Positions 1 through 9,482 are shown, numbered from the stretch's first letter. The stretch is 64,000 nucleotides of DNA from Candidatus Aphodovivens excrementavium (GCA_018715935.1 DVKR01000012.1:1-64000); one strand, 5' to 3'. Program-made: numbers and translations. The notes: generated by a model from the letters alone, not told the origin.

Positions 1-10
1 TGCAGGTCAA

Positions 11-44
11 ACGAAAAAGGCCGCCAACCTGAGCTGACGGCCTT
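11..44 (-). terminator. rho-independent terminator of tRNA-Ala
   Basis: Read on the minus strand, AAGGCCG pairs with CGGCCTT around a short loop and is followed by a T-rich stretch (TTTTTCGTTT). It lies just past the tRNA-Ala 3' end, so it most likely ends that transcript. Confidence 0.8.
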
Positions 45-52
45 GACATTGA

Positions 53-128
53 TGGTGGAGCATAGGGGGATCGAACCCCTGACCTCATGGCTGCCAGCCA
101 TGCGCTCTCCCAGCTGAGCTAATGCCCC
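53..128 (-). tRNA. tRNA-Ala (anticodon GGC)
   Basis: The minus strand folds as a 76-nt cloverleaf. The acceptor stem GGGGCAT pairs with ATGCTCC with one G-U, there is a D arm, the anticodon stem CATGG/CCATG encloses loop CTGGCAG (anticodon GGC, reading GCC), and a T arm carries TTCGATC. The discriminator is A and the CCA end is encoded. A sigma70-type promoter lies upstream and a terminator hairpin downstream, so it appears to be a single-gene transcription unit. Confidence 0.97.
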
Positions 129-159
129 GTATTGGGTTGCTGCGTAAACAGCGAGGAAT

Positions 160-188
160 ATAATACGCAAAGTCGCGCCCTCACGCAA
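160..188 (-). promoter_or_regulatory. sigmaA-type promoter of tRNA-Ala
   Basis: On the minus strand the -35 box TTGCGT (183-188) and the -10 box TATTAT (160-165) are separated by exactly 17 bases. Initiation would fall about 25 bases before the tRNA 5' end. The match and spacing are good and there is no other gene it could serve. Confidence 0.8.
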
Positions 189-310
189 GACCCATTTTTC
201 AGTTTTTCTATCTCTGCAAAGTCCGGCAATTCAGGAGACAATCGCTCAACGCCCGCTTCCTCTCTATTGCCGCCTAGCACGCCGATGCTACCCCCCCTGC
301 AGGCGCTATG

Positions 311-336
311 AAAAAGGCGGCCGATGAGACCGCCTT
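311..336 (-). terminator. terminator after the 100-residue hypothetical gene
   Basis: The minus strand reads AAGGCGG, a short loop, then CCGCCTT followed by TTT. This is a compact rho-independent terminator 27 bases beyond the stop codon of the small hypothetical gene. Confidence 0.75.
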
Positions 337-363
337 ACGTATCTGTTATTTAATTATCCGCCG

Positions 364-666
364 CTATTCGGCCTTCTTCTCCGATGCATAGAACGTTGCT
401 TCGCCGAACAGGTCTTTAATAGACTTCCCGTCCAAAAACGGCAGCTCCAAAAACTCGCTGATCGTTGGGACCAGCTCGCTGCAGTCGACATAATGGCCCT
501 TGTCGTTGAACTTGGCGGTATCTTGCACGCGCCAGTAACGATCGTTCACGTCGGTGAGGTAGAACGTCTCGCCGCCGACCTCCATGTATACCGCGTGATT
601 GGCATGCAGGTAGGTCGTCAGATCGTCGAAGGTCACATCCAGAGCCTCCGGTGCTTTGATTCCCAT
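364..666 (-). CDS. small hypothetical protein (100 aa)
   Basis: I do not recognise a named family. The 100-residue product is soluble, acidic and rich in aromatic residues (VYMEVGGETFYLTDV, DRYWRVQDT). It has no signal peptide, membrane segment or cysteine pair; one Cys lies near residue 62. An AAGGGAAAGGGG ribosome site stands at normal distance before the ATG, and a clean terminator follows the stop, so it is very probably a real monocistronic gene. The residue pattern suggests a small alpha/beta domain, but no function can be assigned. It sits between a homocysteine methyltransferase gene and tRNA-Ala, and neither neighbour informs its role. Confidence 0.75.
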   Translation of the reverse strand: MGIKAPEALDVTFDDLTTYLHANHAVYMEVGGETFYLTDVNDRYWRVQDTAKFNDKGHYVDCSELVPTISEFLELPFLDGKSIKDLFGEATFYASEKKAE

Positions 667-809
667 AGCGAACCCCTTTCCCTTGGGAATATTGTTATTC
701 CTATCTTACAATAACCACACCCGCTAGTTGCCCCACAACCTGTAGTTGGCTTTTATTTTATGGCAACAATTCCATGACACAGCCCTGCCGTCTTTCCCTA
801 TCGACGCAA

Positions 810-2327
810 TCAGGGGCCCACGACCATGTCTTCTCCTGCGATCCCCGCTTTATAGGCAAGCTGAACAGCCATTTTGGCCTGCTCTCCCGTTCCGGGGATT
901 GCCACTGCGCAACCGTAGCGCTTCGCCACCGAAATCACTTGCCCGAACGCCTCTACATCATCCGAGCACACACCTACCAAGGGCTTTCCCGCAATGCTGC
1001 GAACCGCACGCTCCAACACGTCCGCCTCGTTTGCGCGAATGAGCAACGGCATCGGCGAGGTTTCCTCAAGCTCTGCCAGCACCTCCTCGAACAGCGCGCC
1101 TTCTTCGTCGGGGGAAAGCCCCGCTGCCGCAAAGGAGAGCTCCACAACGTCCGCGTCGTCAAAAGCGTCCATCGCCTCGTCTGCCACCGAGTCGACATCG
1201 CCTTCGCGGACCTCTTCGATAGCTTCGCTGTCGGCAGGATCGATGGCAGGAGAAACCTCCAGCTCTTCGCCCGACTCCGCATCCACACGCGCAACCGTCT
1301 GCGAACTGCATATTCGCAACGCCGGTTCATACGCACGCGTCACTGGCTTGCTGCGATCTCCAACAAGCGCAGCAAGCTTCTCGATGAAGGCGGGGTTCGT
1401 GCCGCAGCACCCTCCTACAATAGTCACTCCCCCGTCAAGCATCTGATCCATCGCCTGCGCGAACTCCTCCGGCGTTATGTCATACACCGTTCTGCCCTGC
1501 TCAAGCCGCGGCATACCAGCATTGGGACGAACCGCAACCGGACAGCGCGACGAGCGGGCAAGCTCTCGCACAATGGGCGCGATCTCCTGCGGTCCCAACG
1601 AGCAGTTCACGCATACCGCCTGCACCCCTAAAGACGAGAGCGTTGCCGCAACAACTTCGGGGGTTGACCCGAACAAAGTCCTGGCGTTTTTACTGTAGGT
1701 CATGGATGCGAAGATCGGCAGCTTGCAGGCCGCCCTCGCTGCAAGCACGGCGGCTTTTGCCTCACGCAAATCGGTCATCGTCTCTATCGTTATAACGTCG
1801 GCACCCGCTTCGGAAAGCGCGGCTGCCTGCCGATAGAACAGGCCAAAGGCCCGCTCGAACGACACGTCGCCGAACGGGTCAAGCAGTTTGCCCAAAGGCC
1901 CGATGCTTCCCGCGACGTAGCGCGCTCCCGATTGCTTTGCGCAGGCAACTGACGCAGAACACACCTCTTCTACCGAAGCTTGGCCCTTCAGTTTGATTTC
2001 ATTTGCGCCAAACGAATTGGTGGTAACCATCTGCGCACCGGCATCCACATACTCCCTGTGCACGAGCGTAACGACATCGGGGTCGGTAATGCTGGCAAGA
2101 TCGGGTATCTGCCCTCCCTGCGCAAGGCCGTGAGCTTGAAGCTGGGTGCCTATCGCTCCGTCCTGCACAAGATACGCCTTTCCTCGCAGCACCTGCTCGA
2201 GATGGGAATCGGCAATTGTTAAGCCCTCCAAAGGATCCGGCAGAGTTGACGAGCCCGGGTCGTGCAACGCATTCCACGCCGAATAGCTCGACGGATCCAG
2301 TTGTGTGCAGGCAGATACCATAGGCAT
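810..2327 (-). CDS. homocysteine S-methyltransferase with degenerate pterin-binding tail
   Basis: Residues about 45-330 are a complete homocysteine-binding barrel (Pfam S-methyl_trans type). The start of the barrel reads QDGAIGTQLQ. The zinc ligands are the Cys in VNCSLG and the pair in GGCCGT. This domain transfers a methyl group to homocysteine, as in MetH modules or MmuM/BhmT. A very acidic linker (about 345-420) follows. The last 85 or so residues (PLLIRANEADVLERAV, YGCAVAIPG, EDMVVGP) resemble the first half of the MetH folate/pterin-binding barrel and then stop. There is no B12 domain, so folate- and cobalamin-dependent synthesis by this chain alone is unlikely. AAGGGAGA precedes the ATG by seven bases. 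It is the last gene of an ispD-ispF-cysS-trhP minus-strand series. Confidence 0.88.
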   Translation of the reverse strand: MPMVSACTQLDPSSYSAWNALHDPGSSTLPDPLEGLTIADSHLEQVLRGKAYLVQDGAIGTQLQAHGLAQGGQIPDLASITDPDVVTLVHREYVDAGAQMVTTNSFGANEIKLKGQASVEEVCSASVACAKQSGARYVAGSIGPLGKLLDPFGDVSFERAFGLFYRQAAALSEAGADVITIETMTDLREAKAAVLAARAACKLPIFASMTYSKNARTLFGSTPEVVAATLSSLGVQAVCVNCSLGPQEIAPIVRELARSSRCPVAVRPNAGMPRLEQGRTVYDITPEEFAQAMDQMLDGGVTIVGGCCGTNPAFIEKLAALVGDRSKPVTRAYEPALRICSSQTVARVDAESGEELEVSPAIDPADSEAIEEVREGDVDSVADEAMDAFDDADVVELSFAAAGLSPDEEGALFEEVLAELEETSPMPLLIRANEADVLERAVRSIAGKPLVGVCSDDVEAFGQVISVAKRYGCAVAIPGTGEQAKMAVQLAYKAGIAGEDMVVGP

Positions 2328-2406
2328 AAGATGGTCTCCCTTCAGGACGTACCTTGACTCACGATCCCATTATACGCATCGAAAAACACAGATGCCGAAG
2401 ATGCAA

Positions 2407-2460
2407 CTCGGCGAATCGTGCGCCCAACGGCTCGGCGTATCGTCCGCCTAACGGCTCGCC
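2407..2460. repeat. 24-bp tandem duplication
   Basis: Two adjacent 24-bp units (2407-2430 and 2431-2454) match at 21 of 24 positions, and a third partial unit of six bases follows. They lie in the 146-bp gap between the U32-family gene and the homocysteine methyltransferase gene. I see no coding sense; it may be a slippage product or a leader element. Confidence 0.7.
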
Positions 2461-2473
2461 CCAACGCTTCAGC

Positions 2474-3736
2474 CTATTCCTGCGGCAGGCGAACGCGAAG
2501 AAAGTCGCCTTCGTGCAAGGCAGTCTCGGAACAAAAGCGATAAGACGCCATGGATCGATTCGCGACCTCTACTTTTTCAGGAGCAGGCACATGGCCGTCT
2601 TTGTCTGGGTCGGGCAGCCACCAAAGGTCGTTGACCTCGATGCGTCCTATCGGCCTTTTCGGCGAAAGCACCTCAAGTGCCTCTCCTTCGCAGAACCGGT
2701 TATGGCAATGCGCCCGCACAGCCCATCGGCCATCGTCTAGGGGTTCGCTCGCGTCCACCGTGGCGACATGCAGGCATTCTTTGACGTAGCCGTCGCGTTC
2801 CGGCGTTTGGTTGGGTTGACCATAATAAAATCCGGTGCCGTACGGTCGATGAGAGATCGCCCGCAAATCGTCGTAAACCGACTCCGGACTCGCCCCGTCA
2901 AGAACCGATCGATACGCATGCACCACCGTTGCCACGTAAAAGGCCTTCTTGTTGCGCCCCTCAAGCTTGACAGAGCTCACGCCCGCCGCCGCCAAATCGT
3001 CAAGGTGGTTGATCATGCACAAGTCTTGCGCGTTGAAAACATAGGTGCCGCGCGTGTCTTCCTCAACAGGGAAATACTGTCCTGGACGCTGCTCTTCCAC
3101 CAAGGCGTAGCTCCAACGGCACGATTGAGAGCAGTGTCCTTTGTTGCCCGAACGACCCGTCATAGCCGCAGACAACAAGCAGCGCCCCGAAACCGCCACG
3201 CACATTGCCCCATGCGCAAATGCCTCGATTTCAAGAGACGAGGGGGTGTTCGCCCGCATGGTGGCTATGTCGTCCAAGCTCATTTCGCGAGCACAGACCA
3301 CGCGCGAGGCTCCCATGTCGTGCCAGCGGCGCGCAGCGGCGGCGTTGGCGACGCTTGCCTGCGTGCTCACGTGCAGAGCCACTTTGGGAGCGTATTGCTG
3401 AGCTAAGGTGAAGGCGCCCAAATCGCTCACGATGAATGCATCCACTTTTGCTTCAGCAAGCGCTTCAAGGTAGCTCGGCAACGCCTCGATATCGTGGGCG
3501 TCCATAAGCGTGTTAAGCGTCACGTGAACAGCCGCCCCCTGTCCATGAGCAAGCTGCACGGCGGCAGGGACGTCGGAAAGCGAGAAGTTCTCGGCTCGTT
3601 GGCGCATGCCGAACCGGTCGCATGCCAGATACACCGCGTCGGCGCCAAAGCGCAAGGCGGCTTCAAGCTGAGACTGTCCGCCAGCGGGGGCAAGCAGCTC
3701 CAAGGCAGATACAGACTGCGGCGTCGTGTTGTTCAT
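2474..3736 (-). CDS. trhP: U32-family tRNA uridine hydroxylation protein (TrhP/YegQ-like)
   Basis: The 420-residue protein begins with ELLAPAGGQSQLEAALRFGADAVY-type residues, the signature of U32 family barrels (ELLAPAG, GADAVYLA). It also has EIEAFAHGAMC, SGRCLLS and GNKGHCSQSCRW, the conserved cysteine set of this family, and ends in a small beta barrel. E. coli YegQ and B. subtilis YrrN/YrrO (TrhP) use prephenate to hydroxylate U34 of tRNA; the older label is peptidase U32/collagenase. Length and cysteines fit the TrhP branch better than RlhA or UbiUV, but this is by eye. It lies 32 bases after cysS, so it is likely co-transcribed with it. Confidence 0.82.
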   Translation of the reverse strand: MNNTTPQSVSALELLAPAGGQSQLEAALRFGADAVYLACDRFGMRQRAENFSLSDVPAAVQLAHGQGAAVHVTLNTLMDAHDIEALPSYLEALAEAKVDAFIVSDLGAFTLAQQYAPKVALHVSTQASVANAAAARRWHDMGASRVVCAREMSLDDIATMRANTPSSLEIEAFAHGAMCVAVSGRCLLSAAMTGRSGNKGHCSQSCRWSYALVEEQRPGQYFPVEEDTRGTYVFNAQDLCMINHLDDLAAAGVSSVKLEGRNKKAFYVATVVHAYRSVLDGASPESVYDDLRAISHRPYGTGFYYGQPNQTPERDGYVKECLHVATVDASEPLDDGRWAVRAHCHNRFCEGEALEVLSPKRPIGRIEVNDLWWLPDPDKDGHVPAPEKVEVANRSMASYRFCSETALHEGDFLRVRLPQE

Positions 3737-3768
3737 TACAGTAAACAGGATCGAAAAGCCGTTACGCG

Positions 3769-5277
3769 CTAGGCGCCAAACGTCACGCGCGCGCCCTGCG
3801 GAGTGTCTTCGATGACGAAGCCCAAGCCAGCAAGGCCGTCGCGAACGGCGTCGGCCAAAGCCCAGTCCTTCGCCTTGCGTGCCTCCGCGCGCGCCTCAAG
3901 CAGTGCATCCACCGCAGCGCCTTTGTCGGAGCCCGAATAGCCGGCGTGCTGCTCGGCAAGCGTCAGAACAGCGTCCGGCCAGCCGGCGCAGGAGCAGCCG
4001 TCCTCAAGCGAACACGACGCATCGATGCCCAGCACGCTCATAAGCTCCTCAACGGAATCGCGCGCATGCTTGACGGCGGGAACATCCGACGACGAGATGG
4101 TGCTGTCCCCCAGACGCGAATTGAGCGAAGCAACGAGCTTGCAAATCTCGCCTACCGCACGGCACGTGTTGAAATCGTCGTCCATAGACGCAACGAATTC
4201 GTCTCGGCACGCATCAACTTCGGCGACCAGCTCCTGAGCGTCAAACGTCGAATCGCCCTCCGCCGCCGTCTCGATAAGCCAATCGAGGTTTTTCACCGTG
4301 TTGCGAATGCGGCACAGCGCCGATTCAGCTTCGGCAATGCGTTCGTTGGAAAAATCCAGAGGACTGCGGTAGTGAGTTTGAAGCATCAGGAAGCGCAAAA
4401 CCGCTGCGTCGGTGGTTTGCAGCACATCGCGCAACAGCTTGAAATTGCCCAGCGACTTGCTCATTTTCTCAGAATTGATACGCAGCATGCCGGTATGCAT
4501 CCAATGCTCGGCAAAGGTGCATCCGCACGCCGCCTCGCTCTGCGCGCGCTCGTTCTCGTGATGAGGGAACACGAGGTCGCCGCCGCCGCCGTGAATATCG
4601 AAAGGCAGTCCAAGATACTTGCGCGACATCGCAGAGCATTCGATATGCCAGCCCGGACGACCCATGCCCCACGGCGACTCCCACGCAGGCTCTCCGGGCT
4701 TAGCCGCCTTCCACAAAGCGAAGTCCAGCGGATCGCGCTTGCGGTCTTCCAAACCCTGCCCGTCGGCGCGAAGCTCTCGATGGCCGCCTTCCATCTCATC
4801 GACGTTTCGGCCGGAAAGCTCGCCGTAGCCACTGTACGATCTTACGGAGAAGTACACATCGCCTTCCGATTCATAGGCATGACCGCCCTCGATAAGCTGC
4901 TCTACCAGCTTTATCATCTCGGGGATTTCCTCGGTTGCCTTCGGGCGGATGTCGGGATCAAGCACGTTGGCGGCATGCATGTCGTCGATGAATGCCTGAG
5001 TGTACTCAGCGGCCACCTCGGCGGCGCTGCGCCCCTCCTCGTTGGCCTTGTTGATGATCTTGTCGTCTACGTCGGTGACGTTTTGCACAAACGTCACGTC
5101 GAACCCGCGCCACATCAAATAACGCCTGATCACGTCAAAGCTGATGAAAGTACGCGCATTGCCGACATGAATGTAGTTGTATACCGTCGGCCCGCAGACA
5201 TACATGCTTACCTTGCCCTCTTTTAAGGGGGTGAAATCTACCTTTGTATGCAGTTTTGTATCGTAAAGCTTGATCAC
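3769..5277 (-). CDS. cysS: cysteinyl-tRNA synthetase
   Basis: This class I synthetase charges tRNA-Cys. Residues near the N-terminus give MYVCGPTVYNYIHVGNART, containing a zinc-ligand Cys and the HIGH-like HVGN motif. GWHIECSAM and the HGGG segment for zinc follow, and EKMSKSLGN is the KMSKS loop near residue 270. The helical DALR/anticodon region fills the C-terminus. At 502 residues it is slightly longer than E. coli CysS (461), with an insertion near residue 415-440 (CSLEDGCSCAG). The start is GTG, preceded by GAGG. It follows ispF by 75 bases, the usual ispDF-cysS order of Gram-positives. Confidence 0.97.
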   Translation of the reverse strand: MIKLYDTKLHTKVDFTPLKEGKVSMYVCGPTVYNYIHVGNARTFISFDVIRRYLMWRGFDVTFVQNVTDVDDKIINKANEEGRSAAEVAAEYTQAFIDDMHAANVLDPDIRPKATEEIPEMIKLVEQLIEGGHAYESEGDVYFSVRSYSGYGELSGRNVDEMEGGHRELRADGQGLEDRKRDPLDFALWKAAKPGEPAWESPWGMGRPGWHIECSAMSRKYLGLPFDIHGGGGDLVFPHHENERAQSEAACGCTFAEHWMHTGMLRINSEKMSKSLGNFKLLRDVLQTTDAAVLRFLMLQTHYRSPLDFSNERIAEAESALCRIRNTVKNLDWLIETAAEGDSTFDAQELVAEVDACRDEFVASMDDDFNTCRAVGEICKLVASLNSRLGDSTISSSDVPAVKHARDSVEELMSVLGIDASCSLEDGCSCAGWPDAVLTLAEQHAGYSGSDKGAAVDALLEARAEARKAKDWALADAVRDGLAGLGFVIEDTPQGARVTFGA

Positions 5278-5352
5278 AGCAATCCTCGTTTCCTTGTTTG
5301 TGCAATGTCAGATCTTACCCGATTACCCGCGAAATAGCCCGGGCGTGTCAAA

Positions 5353-5844
5353 TCAACATCGGCACAACAAAGCAACGGCAGATGCCGAAATGCCCTCTTC
5401 CCTACCCTCGAAGCCGAGCTTCTCGGTTGTGGTTGCCTTTACGCCCACGTTTTCCACCGAAACGCCCATGGCACGCGCGAGGTTCTCGCGCATGGCGTCT
5501 CGATACGGCGAAATCTTGGGACGCTGAGCGGCAATGACCGAATCGACGTCAATAATCTCAAACCCATCGGAACGCACTTTGCTTGCCACCGCCTCCAAAA
5601 GTTTGAGGGAATTCGCCCCTTCGTAGGCAGGGTCGGTGTCGGGAAACAGCTTGCCGATATCTCCCCCGCGAATGGCTCCCAGCAACGCATCGGAAATAGC
5701 ATGTGCAAGCACATCGGCGTCCGAATGGCCCAACAAGCCCTTTTCGTGGGGAATCTCCACGCCGCCGAGGATCAGCTTGCGATCCGGCACAAGCGCGTGG
5801 ACGTCGTGGCCAAGCCCAATGCGCAGCCCAGAAAACGAACTCAC
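5353..5844 (-). CDS. ispF: 2-C-methyl-D-erythritol 2,4-cyclodiphosphate synthase
   Basis: The enzyme forms the cyclic diphosphate of the MEP isoprenoid pathway. GLGHDVHA carries the zinc-binding Asp and His, HSDADVLAHAISDALLGA is the family signature, and the C-terminal KATTTEKLGF loop is present. The 163-residue length is normal. The frame stays open far upstream, but the first sensible start is GTG at 5844: GTGA overlaps the ispD stop by four bases and AAGGAAGGA precedes it, so translation is probably coupled to ispD. Confidence 0.96.
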   Translation of the reverse strand: MSSFSGLRIGLGHDVHALVPDRKLILGGVEIPHEKGLLGHSDADVLAHAISDALLGAIRGGDIGKLFPDTDPAYEGANSLKLLEAVASKVRSDGFEIIDVDSVIAAQRPKISPYRDAMRENLARAMGVSVENVGVKATTTEKLGFEGREEGISASAVALLCRC

Positions 5845-6686
5845 AGATCGCGTCCTTCCTTTTCGCGTAAATGCGCGCCCACTGCGGCAACCATCATCAG
5901 ATAATCTTCGGGAACCGTCAGCTTGATGTTGTCGCGCTTTCCCTCCACCACCAAAACGCGGCCGCCCAAACGCTCGATGAGAGACGAATCGTCCGTCCCC
6001 ACAAAACCGTCGGAGAGCGCCGAGGCGTGCGCGCGCCGATAGATGCCCGTGCGGAACACCTGAGGAGTTTGCGCGTTCCAAAACACGCTGCGATCCGGCG
6101 TACCTACGATAACGCCGTTTTCTACCACTTTGAGCGTGTCGATCGCCGGATGCGCAACCACCGCACCGTCGGCGTCGAAGTTTCCCTTGAGAGTGTTGAT
6201 GGTATGCGCGATGAGGTCGGAGGAGATGAGCGGGCGGGCGCCGTCATGCGTGACCACGTACTCGTAGTCGTCGGGCACGTACTCAAGCCCGGAAAACGCA
6301 GACTCCTGGCGCGTCGCGCCCGACGGCGTCATCACCACCGGCGTAACGAACGGAAACGGGTCGATAGCGGTTTTAAGATACTCTTCGTGACGCTCTTCGG
6401 GGCACACGATAACGATAAGCCCGATGTCGGCTACGGCGTCAAACGCTTCAGCAGACCACGTGAGAATAGGCTTGTGCGCGATCTCAACGAGCTGCTTGCC
6501 GCCCTCTTTTCCAAAACGCTCCCCTGTTCCGCCCGCAAGGATGATCGCGGCAGTTTTGGGGTTTTTGCCCACCTTCCCCTGGAGGCTGTGCTCCTGGGCA
6601 AGGGCGTCCATGTCAAAGTCGTCGGGGCCGAGCGCAAACCCGCGCAACACGGAAGGTGAGTATATCGGATCGATGGTTTGCGTCAT
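5841..6686 (-). CDS. ispD: 2-C-methyl-D-erythritol 4-phosphate cytidylyltransferase, N-terminally extended
   Basis: IspD transfers CMP to MEP. The nucleotide-binding AAIILAGGTGERFG, HDGARPL and GTDDSSL motifs identify it. About 45 residues precede the catalytic domain, which is unusual (family proteins start almost directly at the glycine loop); the extension is acidic and lacks a recognisable domain. The frame also stays open to a TTG at 6728, but the TATAAT box at 6731-6736 would put the transcript start near that TTG, while the ATG at 6686 has a GGGGGCGGG ribosome site. I therefore choose 6686 (281 aa). It is first in the ispD-ispF-cysS series. Confidence 0.95.
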   Translation of the reverse strand: MTQTIDPIYSPSVLRGFALGPDDFDMDALAQEHSLQGKVGKNPKTAAIILAGGTGERFGKEGGKQLVEIAHKPILTWSAEAFDAVADIGLIVIVCPEERHEEYLKTAIDPFPFVTPVVMTPSGATRQESAFSGLEYVPDDYEYVVTHDGARPLISSDLIAHTINTLKGNFDADGAVVAHPAIDTLKVVENGVIVGTPDRSVFWNAQTPQVFRTGIYRRAHASALSDGFVGTDDSSLIERLGGRVLVVEGKRDNIKLTVPEDYLMMVAAVGAHLREKEGRDL

Positions 6687-6730
6687 TTGAATGCCCGCCC
6701 CCTGACGTAAGCTGGTACTTTGCTCCAATC

Positions 6731-6759
6731 ATTATACCCACAGGTTGCAGGATATGAAA
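6731..6759 (-). promoter_or_regulatory. promoter of ispD operon
   Basis: A perfect -10 box TATAAT (6731-6736) lies 17 bases from a weak -35 box TTTCAT (6754-6759) on the minus strand. The -35 overlaps the T-tract of the clpC terminator, so termination and re-initiation are directly abutted. Confidence 0.7.
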
Positions 6760-6811
6760 AAGGAACAGCCACTATTTCGCGTCGCGTGCAGCGAAACAGC
6801 GGCCGTTCCCT
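6757..6811 (-). terminator. terminator of clpC
   Basis: The minus strand has a long hairpin, GGAACGGCC...GGCTGTTCC, with an inner GTTTCGC/GCGAAAT stem, followed by TTTTT. It stands about 45 bases beyond the clpC stop. Confidence 0.75.
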
Positions 6812-6856
6812 TGTTACGCCCGAAGGCTGCCTTCTCACAAACGCAGCCCGTGCGCT

Positions 6857-9427
6857 TTAGTCGGAAGCTCCGTCGGTAAGCGAACCGGCAGGAGAAGGCG
6901 TCATGCCGGCATGGCTCAAGTCGTAGTTAGTGAGCAGCAGCTCTGCCTCGCGGGCAATGCTGTCGCGCTTGCGTGGGGCAGGAATAGCTCCAGAACCCAG
7001 CGAAAACACCAGCTCGCCGTCTTTCTCGTCCACATCGATGACCGAACCGCTCGTCCACTTGCCCTCCAAGATCTGCTCGGAAAGCGGATCTTCCAGCAAG
7101 CGCTGGATAGCGCGGCGCAGGGGGCGCGCGCCGTAGGCAGTGTCGGTGCCCTCCTTCGCCAGCAAAGAGCAAGCGGCATCGGTGAGATTGATAGACATGT
7201 TCTGGGCAATCAGGCGCTCGCGCAAATCTGCCACCATCAGCTTGACGATCTCGTTGATCTCGTCGGCAGAAAGCGACTTGAACACGATGATCTCGTCGAC
7301 GCGGTTCAAGAACTCTGGGCGGAAGAGCTTTTTGACCTCGGACATTACGCGGCTTTTGATCTCTTTGTCGGAAAGCCCGGCATGCTCGTCGGTAGAAAAG
7401 CCCACCGTCGCCGGCTGAGCGATCTCACGCGCACCGACGTTCGACGTCATGATGATGACCGTGTTGCGGAAATCCACCGTGCGACCCTGCGCGTCGGTAA
7501 GGCGCCCCTCTTCCAAGATTTGCAGCAAAATGTTGAACACGTCCGGATGCGCCTTTTCGATTTCGTCGAACAGCACAACCGAATACGGACGCTGGCGCAC
7601 CGCCTTGGTGAGCTGACCGCCCTCATCGAACCCCACATAGCCCGGAGGCGAACCAACCAAACGGCTCACGCTGTGCTTTTCCATATACTCGGACATGTCG
7701 AAGGAGATGAGCGCCTCTTCCGAATTGAACAAGAACTCGGCAAGAGCCTTCGACAGCTCGGTTTTTCCAACGCCCGACGGCCCAAGGAAAATGAACGAGC
7801 CGGCAGGACGGCGCGGGTCTTTCAGGCCGCTTCGAGAACGGCGAATGGCTTTCGAAAGCGCGGTAACCGCTTCGTTTTGCCCGATGACGCGCTCGTGCAG
7901 CACCGATTCCATACGCAAAAGCTTCTCAGTTTCCGCCTCGGTAAGATTGGAGACGGGCACGCCGGTGGTCATGCTCACCACATCGGCGATCTGCTCGATG
8001 TCTATCTGCTGCACCGTCTTTTGAGCCTTGTCCTCCCAGTTCTTCTGAGCTTCGTCTCGTTGATCCTTCAGCTTCGTCTCCTCGTCGCGCAGCTGAGCGG
8101 CGCGCTCGAAATCCTGCGCGGCAATGGCAGCGTCCTTTTCCGAGCGCGTATGACGCAGCTGATCGTCAAGATCGCGCAGCTCTTTGGGCAAAGTCATGTT
8201 GCGAATGCGCATGCGCGCGCCGGCTTCGTCAATAACGTCAATTGCCTTGTCGGGCAAGTATCGATCTTGAATGTAGCGGTTGGACAGCGACACCGCAGCA
8301 TGCAGCGCCTCTTCGGTGTAGTGCACCTGATGATGCGCCTCGTATTTGTCGCGCAAACCCTCGAGAATGCGGATGGTCTGCTCTTCGGAGGGCTCGTTCA
8401 CCATAATGGTCTGGAATCGGCGCTCAAGCGCAGAGTCCTTCTCGAGGTGCTTGCGATATTCGTCGATGGTGGTAGCGCCAATGACCTGTATCTCGCCACG
8501 CGAGAGCGGCGGCTTCAGGATTGCGGCGGCGTCGATGGAGCCTTCCGCCGAACCGGCGCCGATAAGCGTATGCATCTCGTCGATGAACAAGATCACGTCT
8601 TTCGAGTCGATGACTTCCTTGATAACCTTTTTCAGGCGATCCTCGAACTCGCCGCGATACTTGCTGCCTGCCACCAGCGCCGAAACATCGAGCGTGATCA
8701 GACGCTTTCCGCGCAGGATATCGGGAACCTGGTTAGACACGATAAGCTCCGCCAACCCCTCGGCAACGGCGGTCTTGCCCACGCCCGGCTCGCCGATAAG
8801 CAATGGGTTGTTCTTCTGGCGACGGCTGAGCACCTGCATAACGCGCTCGATTTCGCCCGCGCGACCAATAACCGGATCCAGCTTGCCATCGCGCGCCTTC
8901 TGGGTAAGGTCGGTGCCGAACTCCTTCAGCATGCTATCGGCTTGCGGGCCGCCCTGCCCAAATGCGTTGCGGCCGGCGTAGACCGGGCTTTGACCCACCA
9001 AATCGTTGAGGGAAGCGCGAATATCGTCGCCCTTCACGCCCAAGCGGCCAAGTACGGAAAGCGCCGTGCCCTCTCCCTCGCGCACGATGCCGAGCAGAAG
9101 ATGTTCGGTGGAGATATAGCTTTGACCCATCTGCATGGCTTCACGCAGAGAGTTTTCCAGCACGCGCTTCATTCGCGGCGTGAAGGACAGATGACCCGAC
9201 ACGTCGGCCGTCTCATCGATTGCCACCGTCTGGCGGATTCCCGCCACAACATCGTCATAGGACACGTTCAGGCGTTCAAGCGCCTGAGCTGCCAGGCCGT
9301 CCTTCTCTTTGATAAGCCCGAGCAGGATATGCTCGGTTCCCACATAGGGCTGATGAAGCGCACGAGCCTCGTCTTGAGCCAAAACGAGCACTTTGCGCGC
9401 TTTGTCAGTAAACTTCTCGAATGACAT
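6857..9427 (-). CDS. clpC: ClpC-type AAA+ unfoldase of the Clp protease
   Basis: ClpC unfolds substrates for ClpP. The 856-residue product has two Clp_N repeats (about 1-145). AAA-1 carries Walker A GEPGVGKT and Walker [11 protein letters not shown]. The UVR-type middle region (about 425-465, [14 protein letters not shown]) separates ClpC from ClpB. AAA-2 has GPSGVGKT and [14 protein letters not shown], and a D2 small domain completes the chain. Length is typical. The gene stands alone: no mcsA/mcsB or ctsR is adjacent. A CIRCE element and a TTGACA box lie upstream, so HrcA control is expected. Confidence 0.97.
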   Translation of the reverse strand: MSFEKFTDKARKVLVLAQDEARALHQPYVGTEHILLGLIKEKDGLAAQALERLNVSYDDVVAGIRQTVAIDETADVSGHLSFTPRMKRVLENSLREAMQMGQSYISTEHLLLGIVREGEGTALSVLGRLGVKGDDIRASLNDLVGQSPVYAGRNAFGQGGPQADSMLKEFGTDLTQKARDGKLDPVIGRAGEIERVMQVLSRRQKNNPLLIGEPGVGKTAVAEGLAELIVSNQVPDILRGKRLITLDVSALVAGSKYRGEFEDRLKKVIKEVIDSKDVILFIDEMHTLIGAGSAEGSIDAAAILKPPLSRGEIQVIGATTIDEYRKHLEKDSALERRFQTIMVNEPSEEQTIRILEGLRDKYEAHHQVHYTEEALHAAVSLSNRYIQDRYLPDKAIDVIDEAGARMRIRNMTLPKELRDLDDQLRHTRSEKDAAIAAQDFERAAQLRDEETKLKDQRDEAQKNWEDKAQKTVQQIDIEQIADVVSMTTGVPVSNLTEAETEKLLRMESVLHERVIGQNEAVTALSKAIRRSRSGLKDPRRPAGSFIFLGPSGVGKTELSKALAEFLFNSEEALISFDMSEYMEKHSVSRLVGSPPGYVGFDEGGQLTKAVRQRPYSVVLFDEIEKAHPDVFNILLQILEEGRLTDAQGRTVDFRNTVIIMTSNVGAREIAQPATVGFSTDEHAGLSDKEIKSRVMSEVKKLFRPEFLNRVDEIIVFKSLSADEINEIVKLMVADLRERLIAQNMSINLTDAACSLLAKEGTDTAYGARPLRRAIQRLLEDPLSEQILEGKWTSGSVIDVDEKDGELVFSLGSGAIPAPRKRDSIAREAELLLTNYDLSHAGMTPSPAGSLTDGASD

Positions 9428-9482
9428 GTAAGCCTCGTTTCTTCGGAGCTTGTTGGAGAGGCGTCAGATGACACCGCGTAAC

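Noticed and set aside
2328-2473. SAM or cobalamin riboswitch before the homocysteine methyltransferase gene
   Set aside because: The gap is only 146 bp, filled partly by a tandem repeat, and shows no B12 box or SAM-riboswitch core.
6911-9424. 837-codon open frame antisense to clpC
   Set aside because: It mirrors clpC and shows no motif, start signal or codon bias of its own.
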